Assembly (NCBI RefSeq): GCF_011758745.1
Contig: NZ_JAANOV010000001.1
Span: 3,100,001-3,164,000 of the forward strand
DNA: 64,000 nucleotides
Origin: Amycolatopsis granulosa
GTDB taxonomy: Bacteria; Actinomycetota; Actinomycetes; Mycobacteriales; Pseudonocardiaceae
Direction: 5' to 3'
Part shown: positions 41,631 to 50,784 of the stretch, piece by piece
Numbering within the stretch: the stretch's first letter is position 1
How the letters are laid out: the number at the start of each line of letters is the position of its first letter
Translations under genes and position numbers: made by a program
Notes under the pieces: model-generated
The model's input: only the letters and a program-made list of their open reading frames with translations
Told to the model about the DNA's origin: nothing
The model's database searches: none

Positions 41631-42568
41631 CAGCTGGCCGGGTTCAGCTCCGCCTTCGTGAGCGCCCCGCTCGGGTTCAGGCCCCACTTGGCCAGGATCT
41701 TGGCGTAGGTGCCGTCGTCGATGAGGGCCTGCACGGCGCCCTGGACGGCCTCGGCGTAGGTGCCCTGGCCCTTCTTGAGCGCGATGCCGTAGGGCGCGGC
41801 GTCGTAGGGCTGGCCGACGGTCTCGACCGCGCCGCCGGTCTGCTTGATCGCGTAGTCGACGACCGGGGAGTCGGCGAGCATCGCCTGGCTGCGCCTGGTC
41901 TGGACCTGCAGGTTCACGTCGGTCTGCGCCTGGAACTGCTGCACGTTGATCGCCGGCTTGCCGGCCGCGGTGCACTGCTGGGAGCGGGCCGCCAGGTCGT
42001 CGACCTGCACGGTGCCCTGCTGGACGGCGATGTTCTTGCCGCACAGGTCGTCCAGCGAGATGTGCTCCGGGTTGCCCTTCGGCACGCCCAGCGAGGTACC
42101 CGCCCGGTAGTACGACACCATGTCCACGGTCTGCAGGCGCTCGGGGTTGACCGTGAACGAGGACATCGCCAGCTCGTACTGGCCCGAGGCGAGGCCGGCG
42201 AGGATGCCGGAGAACGCGGCGTTCTGGTACTCCATGGTCAGGCCGAGCTTCTGCCCGACGGCGTTACCCAGGTCGACGTCGAAGCCGACGACCTTGCCCT
42301 GCGCGTCGACGAACTCGTTGGGCGCGTAGCTCTGGTCCTGACCCACGATTATCTTGCCGTCGGCCGCTATGGCCTGCGGGACCTTGGCGGCCAGCGCCGG
42401 GTCCTTCGCCACCGCCGGGATCTGCTCGGACTGGGTCGCCCCCGTCCCGCCGGCCGGCTGCGAGGTGCCTCCGGAGCCGGTGCCACCCGCACCGCACGCC
42501 ATGGTCAGCCCGGCCAGGGCGAAGGCGGGCAGCAGGGCCAGCGCCTTGATGTGTGTTGCACGAGCCAC
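41630..42568 (-). CDS. polar amino-acid-binding lipoprotein (ABC)
   Basis: A 312-residue extracellular solute-binding protein of family 3. The lipobox LTMAC places the lipidated Cys at residue 25, followed by a Gly/Ser/Thr-rich linker. The binding domain shows KIIVGQDQSYAPNEFVDAQG, GFDVDLGNAVGQKLG, and FTVNPERLQTVDMVSYY. GTG 42568 was chosen because AGGAG lies 7 bases upstream; the in-frame GTG at 42586 would put that site inside the gene. It is first in the binding protein-permease-ATPase operon. Confidence 0.93.
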   Translation of the reverse strand: MARATHIKALALLPAFALAGLTMACGAGGTGSGGTSQPAGGTGATQSEQIPAVAKDPALAAKVPQAIAADGKIIVGQDQSYAPNEFVDAQGKVVGFDVDLGNAVGQKLGLTMEYQNAAFSGILAGLASGQYELAMSSFTVNPERLQTVDMVSYYRAGTSLGVPKGNPEHISLDDLCGKNIAVQQGTVQVDDLAARSQQCTAAGKPAINVQQFQAQTDVNLQVQTRRSQAMLADSPVVDYAIKQTGGAVETVGQPYDAAPYGIALKKGQGTYAEAVQGAVQALIDDGTYAKILAKWGLNPSGALTKAELNPAS

Positions 42569-42701
42569 GGAGCTACTCCTCGTCACTCTAAGTAGGTCTT
42601 ACCGTTGAGCTCTCGCATCCTGCCATTCGAAAGGAGTACGCGCAGCATCGGAAGGGTCACGTCTGGACTTCGCGGCTCGCCCCGGCCCGGGCCGTGCGGA
42701 T

Positions 42702-44120
42702 TCACCCGCGGGCGTGAGCGTCCAGCATGTGCGCGACGGCCTCGGTGAGCCGCTGCGCCTGGGGCAGGTGCAGCCACTCGTCCGGGACGTGCGCGTTCGA
42801 GTCCGGGCCGAGCGCCCCGGTGACCAGGAACTGGGCCTCCGGGTACTTCTCGCCGAGCAGGCCCATGAACGGGATCGACCCGCCGAGCCCGACGCTGCGC
42901 CACGGCGCACCGAAGACGTGGTCGCTCACCTCCTCCAGCGCGGTTGCCAGCCACGGTGAGGCGTCCGGTGCGTTCCAGCCGTCCGCGGCCTCGACCCCGG
43001 ACAGCTCGACCGCCGCGCCGTACGGCACGTCCGAGGTCAGCGCCTTCTCGATCGCGGCGAGCGCGGCCGCCGAGTCGGCCGTCGGCGGCAGCCGGAAGCT
43101 CAGCGCCAGCGTCGTCGACTCGCGCAGGACGTTGCCCGCGTTCGCCGGCTCCGGCAGGCCCGCCGCGCCGATCACCGACAGCGTGGGCCGCCACGACTGG
43201 TTCAGCAGCAGCTCCAGCTCGTCGTCGGAGACCGGCCGCATGCCGGGCACCAGCGGGAACGACCCCTTGGTCGCCCCGGGTGCCACCGCGACCGTCGCCG
43301 CGGCCTCCGCGCGCCGGTTCGGCGGGATGTCGACGTGCAGTTCGGCGAGCTTGATCTCGCCCGTCGCGGAGTCCTCGACGCGGTCCAGCAGCTGCCGCAG
43401 GACGCGGAACGAGCTCGGCACGACACCGCTGGCCAGCCCGGAGTGCGCGGCCGTCTCCAGCACGCGCACCGTGACGTGCACCTGGGCCAGCCCGCGCAGG
43501 CTGGTCGTCAGCCACAGCCGGTCGTAGTCGTTGCCACCGGAGTCCAGGCACACCACGAACGTCACGCGGCCCAGCCGATCCGACAGGTGCTCCAGGTAGA
43601 GCGGCAGGTCGGGGCTGCCCGACTCCTCGCCGGTCTCCAGCAGGACCACCGACCGCGCGTGGGCGCCACCGGCGGCGTGCACCGCCTCCAGCGCGGCGGT
43701 CGCCGCGTATCCCGCGTAGCCGTCGTCGGCCGAACCGCGGCCGTAGAGCCGGTCGCCGCGGACCACCGGGGTCCACGGGCCGAGCCCGTCGGCCCAGCCG
43801 CCGACCGGGGGCTGCTTGTCGAGGTGGCCGTAGAGCAGCACCGTGCCGCGGTCCTCCGCGCCGGGTGTGGCCGGGACGTCGACCAGCAGCACCGGGCTGC
43901 GGCCGTCCAGCTGGACGACGTCGATGGTGGCGCCGGGCAGGTTCCGCCCGGTGATCCAGTTCTGCACGTGCCGCACGGCGGCGGCGAGGTGCCCGGTGGT
44001 GGCCCATTCGGGGTCGAACGCCTGCGACAGGGCGGGGATCTCCACCAGGCCGGACAGGCTCGGCAGCACCTCGTCGGCCCAGAGGCGCCGGACGGTTTCA
44101 CGCACGGTTGTTTGCTCCAC
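42702..44120 (-). CDS. M20-family metallo-dipeptidase
   Basis: A 472-residue cytoplasmic peptidase of the CNDP/PepV type. Zinc ligands and catalytic residues are visible in YGHLDKQPPVGGW (His and Asp), GRGSADDGY (bridging Asp), LETGEESGSPD (Glu-Glu pair) and the late NAHVPDEWLHL (His). The dimerisation lid lies between about 205 and 330. It starts at GTG 44120 and is followed by the amino-acid ABC operon in the same direction, fitting peptide breakdown and amino-acid uptake. Specificity cannot be read from sequence. Confidence 0.92.
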   Translation of the reverse strand: MEQTTVRETVRRLWADEVLPSLSGLVEIPALSQAFDPEWATTGHLAAAVRHVQNWITGRNLPGATIDVVQLDGRSPVLLVDVPATPGAEDRGTVLLYGHLDKQPPVGGWADGLGPWTPVVRGDRLYGRGSADDGYAGYAATAALEAVHAAGGAHARSVVLLETGEESGSPDLPLYLEHLSDRLGRVTFVVCLDSGGNDYDRLWLTTSLRGLAQVHVTVRVLETAAHSGLASGVVPSSFRVLRQLLDRVEDSATGEIKLAELHVDIPPNRRAEAAATVAVAPGATKGSFPLVPGMRPVSDDELELLLNQSWRPTLSVIGAAGLPEPANAGNVLRESTTLALSFRLPPTADSAAALAAIEKALTSDVPYGAAVELSGVEAADGWNAPDASPWLATALEEVSDHVFGAPWRSVGLGGSIPFMGLLGEKYPEAQFLVTGALGPDSNAHVPDEWLHLPQAQRLTEAVAHMLDAHARG

Positions 44121-44542
44121 GCGGCCATTCTGCCCCAGCTGGAGCACGCCCTCCCGCGTCGTCGCGGTACCAGCCTCACGACACCCGCCACGCACCACCC
44201 CCTGTGATGCAGTTCACTTTCGAACACGCTCGGCGACCGGCTCGTCGCGGTGCGGTCGCCACCCCGCGCGCCGCGGCTGGTGAGGGCGTGCGCGACAGCC
44301 CGAATGTCGGTGCGGCCAGTATCGGGCTTCCTAACGTTTACGCAGCTCAGGCACGCCTTCCGCGGCAACAAATCGGGCCTGGACCTGCACCGGGACCCCC
44401 TGTTCGTGTCAGGATGTTCCTCGTAAGCCGTCACGGCCGACGGCTGCCGAGCGCTTCGGACCCGAAACGTCGGTGGCTGCCGGTCAAAGCCGTGAGCGGC
44501 CGCCACAAGCGGCCCCGTGGCAGGACACCGAGGAGAACGCGC
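44121..44542. other. 422-bp intergenic region between dipeptidase and bkd genes
   Basis: The gap separates divergent genes and must hold both promoters. The stretch GGGCTTCCTAACGTTTACGCAG (around 44325-44345) is the most AT-rich and the likeliest promoter area for the dehydrogenase operon. A frame open through it in phase with E1alpha has no family match and is not translated sequence in my view. I see no clear operator. Confidence 0.4.
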
Positions 44543-45751
44543 ATGCCGTCCCCCGAACAGTGGACGCACCCGGAGCCCGGCGAAGGACCGGCCGCACAGG
44601 CCGCCCAGCCATCGCGGGAGCAGGTGATCGCCGGTTTGCGAAACACGGACGCGGGTGGCGCTGAGGTGACTCAGCTGCTCACCCCCGAAGGCGAGCGAAT
44701 CGCATCGCCCCAGTTCGACCGCTACATCTCCGACATCGACCCGGACGCGCTGCGCGGGCTCTACCGCGACATGGTGCTGGTCCGCCGGGCCGACCGGGAA
44801 GCCAACGCCATGCAGCGCCAGGGCCAGCTCGGCATCTGGGTCCCGCTGCTCGGCCAGGAGGCCGCACAGGTCGGTTCCGGCCGCGCGCTGCGGCCGCAGG
44901 ACATGGCGTTCCCGAGCTACCGGGAACACGGCGTGGCCTACACCCGCGGCGTCGACTTCAAGGAACTGCTGGGCATCTTCCGCTGCACCGACCACGGCGG
45001 CTGGGACTTCAAGGCCCACGGTTTCCACCCGTACACCATCGTGATCGGCAACCAGGTGCTCAACGCGGCCGGGTACGCGATGGGCCAGAAGTTCGAAGGC
45101 AAGGTTGGCGACGACGACGGCGAGGCCACCATCGTCTACTTCGGTGACGGCGCCACCTCCCAGGGCGACGTGCACGAGGGCTTCGTGTGGGCCGCGGTGT
45201 ACGACGCGCCGCTGGTGTTCTTCTGCCAGAACAACCAGTGGGCGATCTCCGAGCCCACCGAGCGGCAGTCCCGGCTCCCGCTCTACCAGCGCGCCCGCGG
45301 CTACGGCTTTCCCGGCATCCGCGTGGACGGCAACGACGTGCTGGCCTGCCTCGCGGTGACCCGCTGGGCGCTCGAGGAGTGCCGCCACGGCAACGGACCG
45401 GTGCTGATCGAGGCGTTCACCTACCGGATGGACGCCCACACCACCACCGACGACCCGACCCGCTACCGGCTCTCCGAGGAGCTGGAGGTCTGGAAGCACA
45501 AGGACCCGATCGAGCGCGTGCGGGTGCACCTGGCCCGCAACGGGTACGCCGACCAGGCGTGGTTCGACCAGATCGAGTCCGAGGCCGACGCCTTCGCCGC
45601 GGACCTGCGCGAGTTCTGCTTCAACATGCCGGAACCGCCGCCGGAACGCGTGTTCACCGGCGTCTACGCCGAGCCGTCGCCGGTGCTGGACTCCCAGCGC
45701 GACGAGTTCCTGTCCTACCTGGCCGGTTTCGTGGAAGCGGGTGAGCGCTGA
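44543..45751 (+). CDS. bkdA: 2-oxoacid dehydrogenase E1 alpha subunit (branched-chain type)
   Basis: A 402-residue thiamine-diphosphate subunit. YRDMVLVRRADREANAMQRQGQL and GQEAAQVGSGRAL begin the domain. The ThDP motif runs from GDG at 201-203 to Asn-Asn at 230-231, and the phospho-loop-like region YRMDAHTTTDDPTRYR follows. The length and this motif favour branched-chain 2-oxoacid dehydrogenase, although some actinobacterial homologues are named PdhA. ATG 44543 follows GAGGAG; the longer open frame upstream is rejected. It overlaps E1beta by 1 bp. Confidence 0.92.
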   Translation: MPSPEQWTHPEPGEGPAAQAAQPSREQVIAGLRNTDAGGAEVTQLLTPEGERIASPQFDRYISDIDPDALRGLYRDMVLVRRADREANAMQRQGQLGIWVPLLGQEAAQVGSGRALRPQDMAFPSYREHGVAYTRGVDFKELLGIFRCTDHGGWDFKAHGFHPYTIVIGNQVLNAAGYAMGQKFEGKVGDDDGEATIVYFGDGATSQGDVHEGFVWAAVYDAPLVFFCQNNQWAISEPTERQSRLPLYQRARGYGFPGIRVDGNDVLACLAVTRWALEECRHGNGPVLIEAFTYRMDAHTTTDDPTRYRLSEELEVWKHKDPIERVRVHLARNGYADQAWFDQIESEADAFAADLREFCFNMPEPPPERVFTGVYAEPSPVLDSQRDEFLSYLAGFVEAGER

Positions 45752-46779
45752 TGGCCGCCCCGGTGAAGTCCCCTGTGGACGGTGCGGTACCCGCCGTGCA
45801 GAAGCTGACGATCGGCAAGGCCCTGAACATGGGCCTGCGCGCGGCGATGGAGGCCGACGACAAGGTCCTGATCCTCGGCGAGGACGTCGGCAAGCTCGGC
45901 GGCGTCTTCCGGATCACCGACGGGTTGCAGAAGGACTTCGGCGAGCAGCGCGTGCTGGACACGCCGCTGGCCGAGTCGGGCATCATCGGCACCGCGGTCG
46001 GCCTGGCCGTGCGCGGGTTCCGCCCGGTGTGCGAGATCCAGTTCGAGGGGTTCATCTTCCCCGGGTTCGACCAGATCTCCTCGCAGCTGGCGAAGCTGCA
46101 CTACCGCACGCAGGGCCGGGTCAAGGTGCCGGTGGTCGTGCGGGTGCCCTACGGCGGCGGGATCGGCGCCGTGGAGCACCACTCCGAATCACCGGAGTCG
46201 CTGTTCGCGCACATCGCCGGACTGAAGGTGGTGTCCTGCTCGAACCCCACGGACGCCTACTGGATGATCCAGCAGGCCGTCGCCTGCGACGATCCGGTGC
46301 TGTTCTTCGAGCCCAAGCGGCTCTACCACAACGGCCAGCTCAAGTCCGAAGTGGACACGACGACGCCGCCGGGACCGCTGTTCGCCTCGCGCGTGGTGCG
46401 CGAGGGCACCGACTGCACGCTCGTCGCGTACGGGCCGTCGGTCAAGGTGTGCATCGATGCTGCTGCCGCCGCGGCCGAAGAGGGCCGGTCGCTGGAGGTC
46501 ATCGACCTGCGGACGCTCTCGCCGCTCGACCTCGCGCCGGTGTTCGAGTCGGTGCGCCGCACCGGCCGGCTGGTCGCGGTCAGCGAGGCGCCGTCGGAGT
46601 CGTCGATCACCTCCGAGATCGCCGCGCGCGTGCAGCAGGAGTGCTTCTACTCGCTGGAGGCGCCGGTGCTGCGGGCGACCGGGTTCGACACCCCGTACCC
46701 GCCGTCCAAACTGGAGGAGCACTACCTCCCCGACCTGGACCGCGTCCTGCACACCGTCGACCGCGCGATGGGCTGGTGA
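45751..46779 (+). CDS. bkdB: 2-oxoacid dehydrogenase E1 beta subunit
   Basis: A 342-residue transketolase-like subunit that forms the alpha2beta2 E1 with bkdA. It shows ILGEDVGKLGGVFRITDGL, DTPLAESGIIGTAVGLAVRG and FEGFIFPGFDQISSQLAK, then the C-terminal VIDLRTLSPLDLAPV domain. Together they decarboxylate branched-chain 2-oxoacids and acylate the E2 lipoyl group, feeding branched fatty-acid primers and energy metabolism. It ends 6 bp before E2. Confidence 0.95.
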   Translation: MAAPVKSPVDGAVPAVQKLTIGKALNMGLRAAMEADDKVLILGEDVGKLGGVFRITDGLQKDFGEQRVLDTPLAESGIIGTAVGLAVRGFRPVCEIQFEGFIFPGFDQISSQLAKLHYRTQGRVKVPVVVRVPYGGGIGAVEHHSESPESLFAHIAGLKVVSCSNPTDAYWMIQQAVACDDPVLFFEPKRLYHNGQLKSEVDTTTPPGPLFASRVVREGTDCTLVAYGPSVKVCIDAAAAAAEEGRSLEVIDLRTLSPLDLAPVFESVRRTGRLVAVSEAPSESSITSEIAARVQQECFYSLEAPVLRATGFDTPYPPSKLEEHYLPDLDRVLHTVDRAMGW

Positions 46780-46785
46780 GGCGGG

Positions 46786-48090
46786 GTGCCCGAGTACAAG
46801 CAGTTCCTGCTCGCCGACACCGCCGAGGGCCTGACCGAGGCCGAGATCCTGAACTGGCGCGTCCAGCCGGGTGACGAGGTCACGGTCAACCAGATCGTCG
46901 TCGAGGTGGAGACCGCGAAGGCCGCCGTCGAGCTGCCGATCCCGTGGGCCGGTGTGGTCACCGAGCTCCTGGCCGCGGCCGGGGACACGGTGGAGGTCGG
47001 GGCGCCGCTGCTGACCATCGACGTGAACCCGGCCGGCGGGGGCGCGCCCCCGGCAGCGGTGAACGGGTCCGCGGCCGCGGCACCGGCCGAGGAAGAGATG
47101 AAGCCGCTGGTCGGCTACGGTTCGAAGGCGACCGAGGCACGGCGGCGCCCACGCAGGGTGGCTGCCGCGGCGGCTCCGGCTCCGGCAGCACCGGCACCGG
47201 CACCGGCTGCTCCCGCGCCCGCACCGGACCGGGGCGGTTATGTGCCACTGGCGAAACCGCCGGTGCGCAAGCTCGCCAAGGACCTCGGCGTCGACTTGTC
47301 GACACTCACCGGGTCCGCCGAAGGCGGCGTGATCACCCGGGAGGACGTCGAGCGGGCGGCCCGCCCGGCCGCACCCGCCCCGGCGGCCGGTGCCCGGGAG
47401 CGGCGCGTGCCGGTCCGCGGTGTCCGCAAGGCGACCGCGGCGGCGATGGTGTCCAGCGCCTTCACCGCTCCGCACGTGACCGAGTTCCTGACCATCGACG
47501 TCACGCCGATGATGGAGCTGCGCGAGCGGCTGAAGAAGCACCCGGACTTCGCGGGCGTGAAGCTGACCCCGCTGGCGTTCGCGGCCAAGGCCGTGTGCAT
47601 GGCGGTCAAGCGGACACCGGACGTCAACGCGTCCTGGGACGAGGCGGCCGGCGAGATCGTCTACAAGGACTACGTGCACCTGGGCATCGCCGCGGCGACG
47701 CCCCGCGGGCTCGTCGTCCCGAAGATCCGGGACGCGGACGCGATGTCGCTGCCGGAGCTGGCGCGGGCGCTGGACGAACTGACCACCACGGCGCGTGAGG
47801 GCAAAACTCCGCCGGCGGACATGGTGGACGGGACGATCACCATCACCAACGTCGGCGTGTTCGGCGTCGACACCGGCACGCCGATCATCAACCCGGGTGA
47901 GTCCGCGATCCTGGCCTTCGGGGCGATCAAGGACGCGCCGTGGGTGGTGGACGGGCAGCTCGCGGTCCGGAAGGTGCTGCAGCTGTCGCTGAGCTTCGAC
48001 CACCGGCTGGTCGACGGGCAGCAGGGCTCGCAGTTCCTCGCCGACGTCGGCGCGCTGCTGGCCGATCCGGCGATGGCGTTCACGTACTGA
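46786..48090 (+). CDS. bkdC: 2-oxoacid dehydrogenase E2 dihydrolipoyl acyltransferase
   Basis: A 434-residue E2. The lipoyl domain (1-80) carries the lipoylated Lys45 in VETAKAAVELP. An Ala/Pro linker (about 125-145) leads to the E1/E3-binding domain VRKLAKDLGVDLSTLTGSA. The catalytic domain has His406 and Asp410 in SFDHRLVDGQQG. It starts at GTG 46786. No E3 (dihydrolipoamide dehydrogenase) gene is present, so E3 is supplied from elsewhere. A strong terminator follows. Confidence 0.95.
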   Translation: MPEYKQFLLADTAEGLTEAEILNWRVQPGDEVTVNQIVVEVETAKAAVELPIPWAGVVTELLAAAGDTVEVGAPLLTIDVNPAGGGAPPAAVNGSAAAAPAEEEMKPLVGYGSKATEARRRPRRVAAAAAPAPAAPAPAPAAPAPAPDRGGYVPLAKPPVRKLAKDLGVDLSTLTGSAEGGVITREDVERAARPAAPAPAAGARERRVPVRGVRKATAAAMVSSAFTAPHVTEFLTIDVTPMMELRERLKKHPDFAGVKLTPLAFAAKAVCMAVKRTPDVNASWDEAAGEIVYKDYVHLGIAAATPRGLVVPKIRDADAMSLPELARALDELTTTAREGKTPPADMVDGTITITNVGVFGVDTGTPIINPGESAILAFGAIKDAPWVVDGQLAVRKVLQLSLSFDHRLVDGQQGSQFLADVGALLADPAMAFTY

Positions 48091-48099
48091 GCGGTTCGG

Positions 48100-48128
48100 A
48101 CGGGCCGCGTCGTTCCGGCGCGGCCCGT
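48100..48128 (+). terminator. rho-independent terminator after the bkd operon
   Basis: ACGGGCCGCG and CGCGGCCCGT form a perfect 10-bp stem with a 9-base loop, directly followed by a short T run. Confidence 0.85.
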
Positions 48129-48140
48129 TTTCCCGCTCGC

Positions 48141-48170
48141 TTGACGGAGTGAGCACTCACTCCACATACT
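48141..48170 (+). promoter_or_regulatory. promoter with embedded TetR operator
   Basis: TTGACG (48141-48146) and CATACT (48165-48170) form -35 and -10 boxes with an 18-bp spacer. The spacer is filled by the inverted repeat GGAGTGAG-CA-CTCACTCC (48146-48163). The -10 ends 7 bases before ATG 48178, so the transcript is leaderless, and binding would block polymerase directly. Confidence 0.75.
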
Positions 48171-48177
48171 GGTTGCC

Positions 48178-48759
48178 ATGACCGCTCCCGCCCGCCGACG
48201 GGCACCTGGCATGAACCCCGAGGACCGACGGCGCATGATCGTGCGGGCCGTGCTGCCACTGGTCGTCGAGCACGGCGCCGCCGTCACCACCGCGCAGATC
48301 GCCCGTGCCGCCGGCATCGGCGAGGGCACGATCTTCCGCGCGTTCAAGGACAAGGACGAACTGATCGACGCCTGCGTCGCCGAGGCGGTCAAGCCGGACA
48401 GCACGGTGGAGGCGATCGCCGAGATCCCGCTCGACCAGCCGCTGGCCGACCGGCTCGCCGAAGCCACCGAGACCATGTCCGCGCACCTGGACCGGATGGG
48501 CGCGCTCATGGCGGCGCTGCACTCGACCGGCCGGCTCAAGCGCGGCGAACCGCGGAAGGGCGCGCGGGCCGAATCCGTCACCGCGCTGCGCCACGCGATC
48601 GCCGAGCTGTTCACGCCCGAGGACGGGCTGCGGCTGCCGGCCGACAAGCTCGCGGCGATCTTCCTGTCGATGGTGTTCCTGCGCCGCCGGGACGACCAGG
48701 CCACACCGACCGCGGCCGAGCTGGTCGACGTGTTCCTGCACGGGGCGGTGGCCGCGTGA
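48178..48759 (+). CDS. TetR-family regulator of the ABC exporter
   Basis: A 193-residue repressor. The helix-turn-helix reads VVEHGAAVTTAQIARAAGIG followed by EGTIFRAFKDKDELIDACV. The C-terminal ligand domain is helical with Leu-rich segments. The gene's own promoter contains an 18-bp palindrome in the -35/-10 spacer, indicating autorepression. It is translationally coupled to the ABC exporter (TGATG), so repressor and exporter rise together when a ligand binds, a typical drug-efflux circuit. Confidence 0.9.
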   Translation: MTAPARRRAPGMNPEDRRRMIVRAVLPLVVEHGAAVTTAQIARAAGIGEGTIFRAFKDKDELIDACVAEAVKPDSTVEAIAEIPLDQPLADRLAEATETMSAHLDRMGALMAALHSTGRLKRGEPRKGARAESVTALRHAIAELFTPEDGLRLPADKLAAIFLSMVFLRRRDDQATPTAAELVDVFLHGAVAA

Positions 48760-50714
48760 TGCACGGCGGTGGCGCACCGATCGGGGTGCGGCGGATGCTG
48801 CGGCGGGCCGGCACCTCGGTCCCGCAGAGCGGGCTGACCGGTCCGGTGGACATCCCGGACGCGGTGGCGCCGGACCAGCCCAAGGACCTGCGGTCCCGGT
48901 GGCAGAGGTTCCGCGCCTCGGCCGGCGGCACGGTGCGCGGACTACCACGCGTGATCAAACTGGCCTGGCGGGCGAGCCCGGCGGTCACCGTCCTCATCGC
49001 ACTGTCCGCTTTGGTCAGCGGCCTGATGCCCACCGGCACGGCGTACGTGGCGAAACTGCTGCTGGACGCGGTGGTCGCGGCGGTGCAGGGCCGCGGCGGC
49101 ACCGATCGGATCGTCCAGCTGGCCGCGCTGGAGTTCGGCGTGTTCACCGCGACCGCGATCAGCACCGCGCTGACGAACGCGGCGCAACAGCTGCTGCAGG
49201 AGCGGATGACGCTGACGATCCGGCACCGGGTGATGGCACACGCGAGCAGGCTGGACCTCCAGTTCTTCGAAGGCTCGGAGTCCTACGACCAGCTGCGGCA
49301 GGCGTCGCAGGAGGCGCCGCAGCGGCCGATGTCGATGCTGACCTCGGCGCTCGGACTGGTCCGGACGTCGATCACGTTCGCCAGCATGGTCGTGCTGCTG
49401 ATGTCGGTCAGCCCGCTGCTGGCCGCCGTGGCGCTGCTCGCACCGGTACCGGCGTTCATCTCGCAATCGAAGTACGGGTCGCGGGCGTTCCTGCTGACCC
49501 TGTGGATGTCACCGATCCGGCGGCGGATGGACTACCTGAACTCGCTGGTCACGACGGACACCTACGCCAAGGAAACCAAGCTGTTCGGGCTCGGGCCGTA
49601 CCTGGTGGACCGGTTCCTGCGGCTCGGCCAGAACGCGTACGCGCGCGAGCGGAAGCTGACGACCCGGCGCAACTTCGTGGGCACGGCGTGGAGCCTGCTG
49701 TCCACCCTGGCCGGTTCCGGCATCGCGCTCTACATCGCGCTCGAAGCGGTGGCCGGGCGGTTGACGATCGGCGACCTGGCGTTGTACACGGCGGCCGCGG
49801 CGGCGGTGCAAACGTCGGTGCAGGGGTTGTTCACCGGGTTCTCCGGGATGTACGAGAACAATCTGTACCTGGACACGCTGTACGACTTCCTGGCCACCGA
49901 GCCGCGGATCGTCGCGCCGGCCGTGACGGCGCCGCTGCCCGAGCCGGTGCGCGGGCACATCGAGTTCCAGAACGTGTCGTTCCGCTATCCGGGGTCGGTG
50001 GAGAACGCGCTGGACGGGGTCTCGTTCGAGATCCGGCCCGGTGAGACGGTGGCGGTGGTCGGGCGGAACGGGGCCGGCAAGTCGACACTGATCAAACTGC
50101 TGTGCCGGCTCTACGACCCGACCGAGGGGCGGATCCTGCTCGACGGGACCGACATCCGGTCGTTCGACCCGGATGCCCTGAGAGCGCGAATCTCGGCGAT
50201 GTTCCAGGACTACGTGACCTACCAGGGAACGGCGGCGGAGAACATCGGGCTCGGCGAGCTGAGCGCACTCGACGACCGGCCGCGGATCGAGGACTCGGCC
50301 ACCCGCGCCGGGGTCGCCGCCCGGATCGCCCGGTTGCCACGCGGCTACGACAGCCCGTTGGGCCGGTGGTTCGACCAGGGCGTGTCCCTGTCCGGCGGCG
50401 AGTGGCAGAAGATCGCGCTGGCGCGGGCCTTCATGCGGGACGCACCGATCCTGGTGCTGGACGAGCCGACATCGGCGCTGGACGCCGCGGCCGAGCACGA
50501 CCTGTTCACCCGGTTGCGCGCACTGTCCGCGGGCCGGACCACGCTGTACATCTCGCACCGGTTCTCCACCGTGCGGCAGGCCGAGAAGATCCTGCTGCTC
50601 GACCGGGGCCGCCTCGCGGAGGAAGGGACACACGAAGAGCTCATGTCCCAGGGCGGCGACTACGCGTCCCTGTTCACCCTGCAAGCCGCGGCATACCTGG
50701 AGGAAGCCGCGTAA
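48759..50714 (+). CDS. ABC multidrug/lipid exporter, fused membrane and ATPase domains
   Basis: A 651-residue half-transporter. After an 80-residue cytoplasmic lead come six spans (about 85-390), then an ATPase: Walker A GRNGAGKSTLIKLL, signature LSGGEWQKIALARAFMRD, Walker [12 protein letters not shown] and the His switch YISHRFSTV. It should act as a homodimer. Its position behind a self-regulating TetR gene supports export of a toxic or signalling compound. ATG 48759 was used; GTG 48756 directly before it is an alternative. The frame ends 70 bp before a gene remnant. Confidence 0.92.
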   Translation: MHGGGAPIGVRRMLRRAGTSVPQSGLTGPVDIPDAVAPDQPKDLRSRWQRFRASAGGTVRGLPRVIKLAWRASPAVTVLIALSALVSGLMPTGTAYVAKLLLDAVVAAVQGRGGTDRIVQLAALEFGVFTATAISTALTNAAQQLLQERMTLTIRHRVMAHASRLDLQFFEGSESYDQLRQASQEAPQRPMSMLTSALGLVRTSITFASMVVLLMSVSPLLAAVALLAPVPAFISQSKYGSRAFLLTLWMSPIRRRMDYLNSLVTTDTYAKETKLFGLGPYLVDRFLRLGQNAYARERKLTTRRNFVGTAWSLLSTLAGSGIALYIALEAVAGRLTIGDLALYTAAAAAVQTSVQGLFTGFSGMYENNLYLDTLYDFLATEPRIVAPAVTAPLPEPVRGHIEFQNVSFRYPGSVENALDGVSFEIRPGETVAVVGRNGAGKSTLIKLLCRLYDPTEGRILLDGTDIRSFDPDALRARISAMFQDYVTYQGTAAENIGLGELSALDDRPRIEDSATRAGVAARIARLPRGYDSPLGRWFDQGVSLSGGEWQKIALARAFMRDAPILVLDEPTSALDAAAEHDLFTRLRALSAGRTTLYISHRFSTVRQAEKILLLDRGRLAEEGTHEELMSQGGDYASLFTLQAAAYLEEAA

Positions 50715-50784
50715 CTGCGGATCGCGTCGAGCCGGTGACAGCCGGTGGCCGCAGCGATATCGTGCTCCCCCAGGGAGGAGCCAC

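Noticed and set aside
44108-44542. N-terminal extension of the E1 alpha frame
   Set aside because: The extension resembles no E1 sequence, and ATG 44543 has a good ribosome-binding site.
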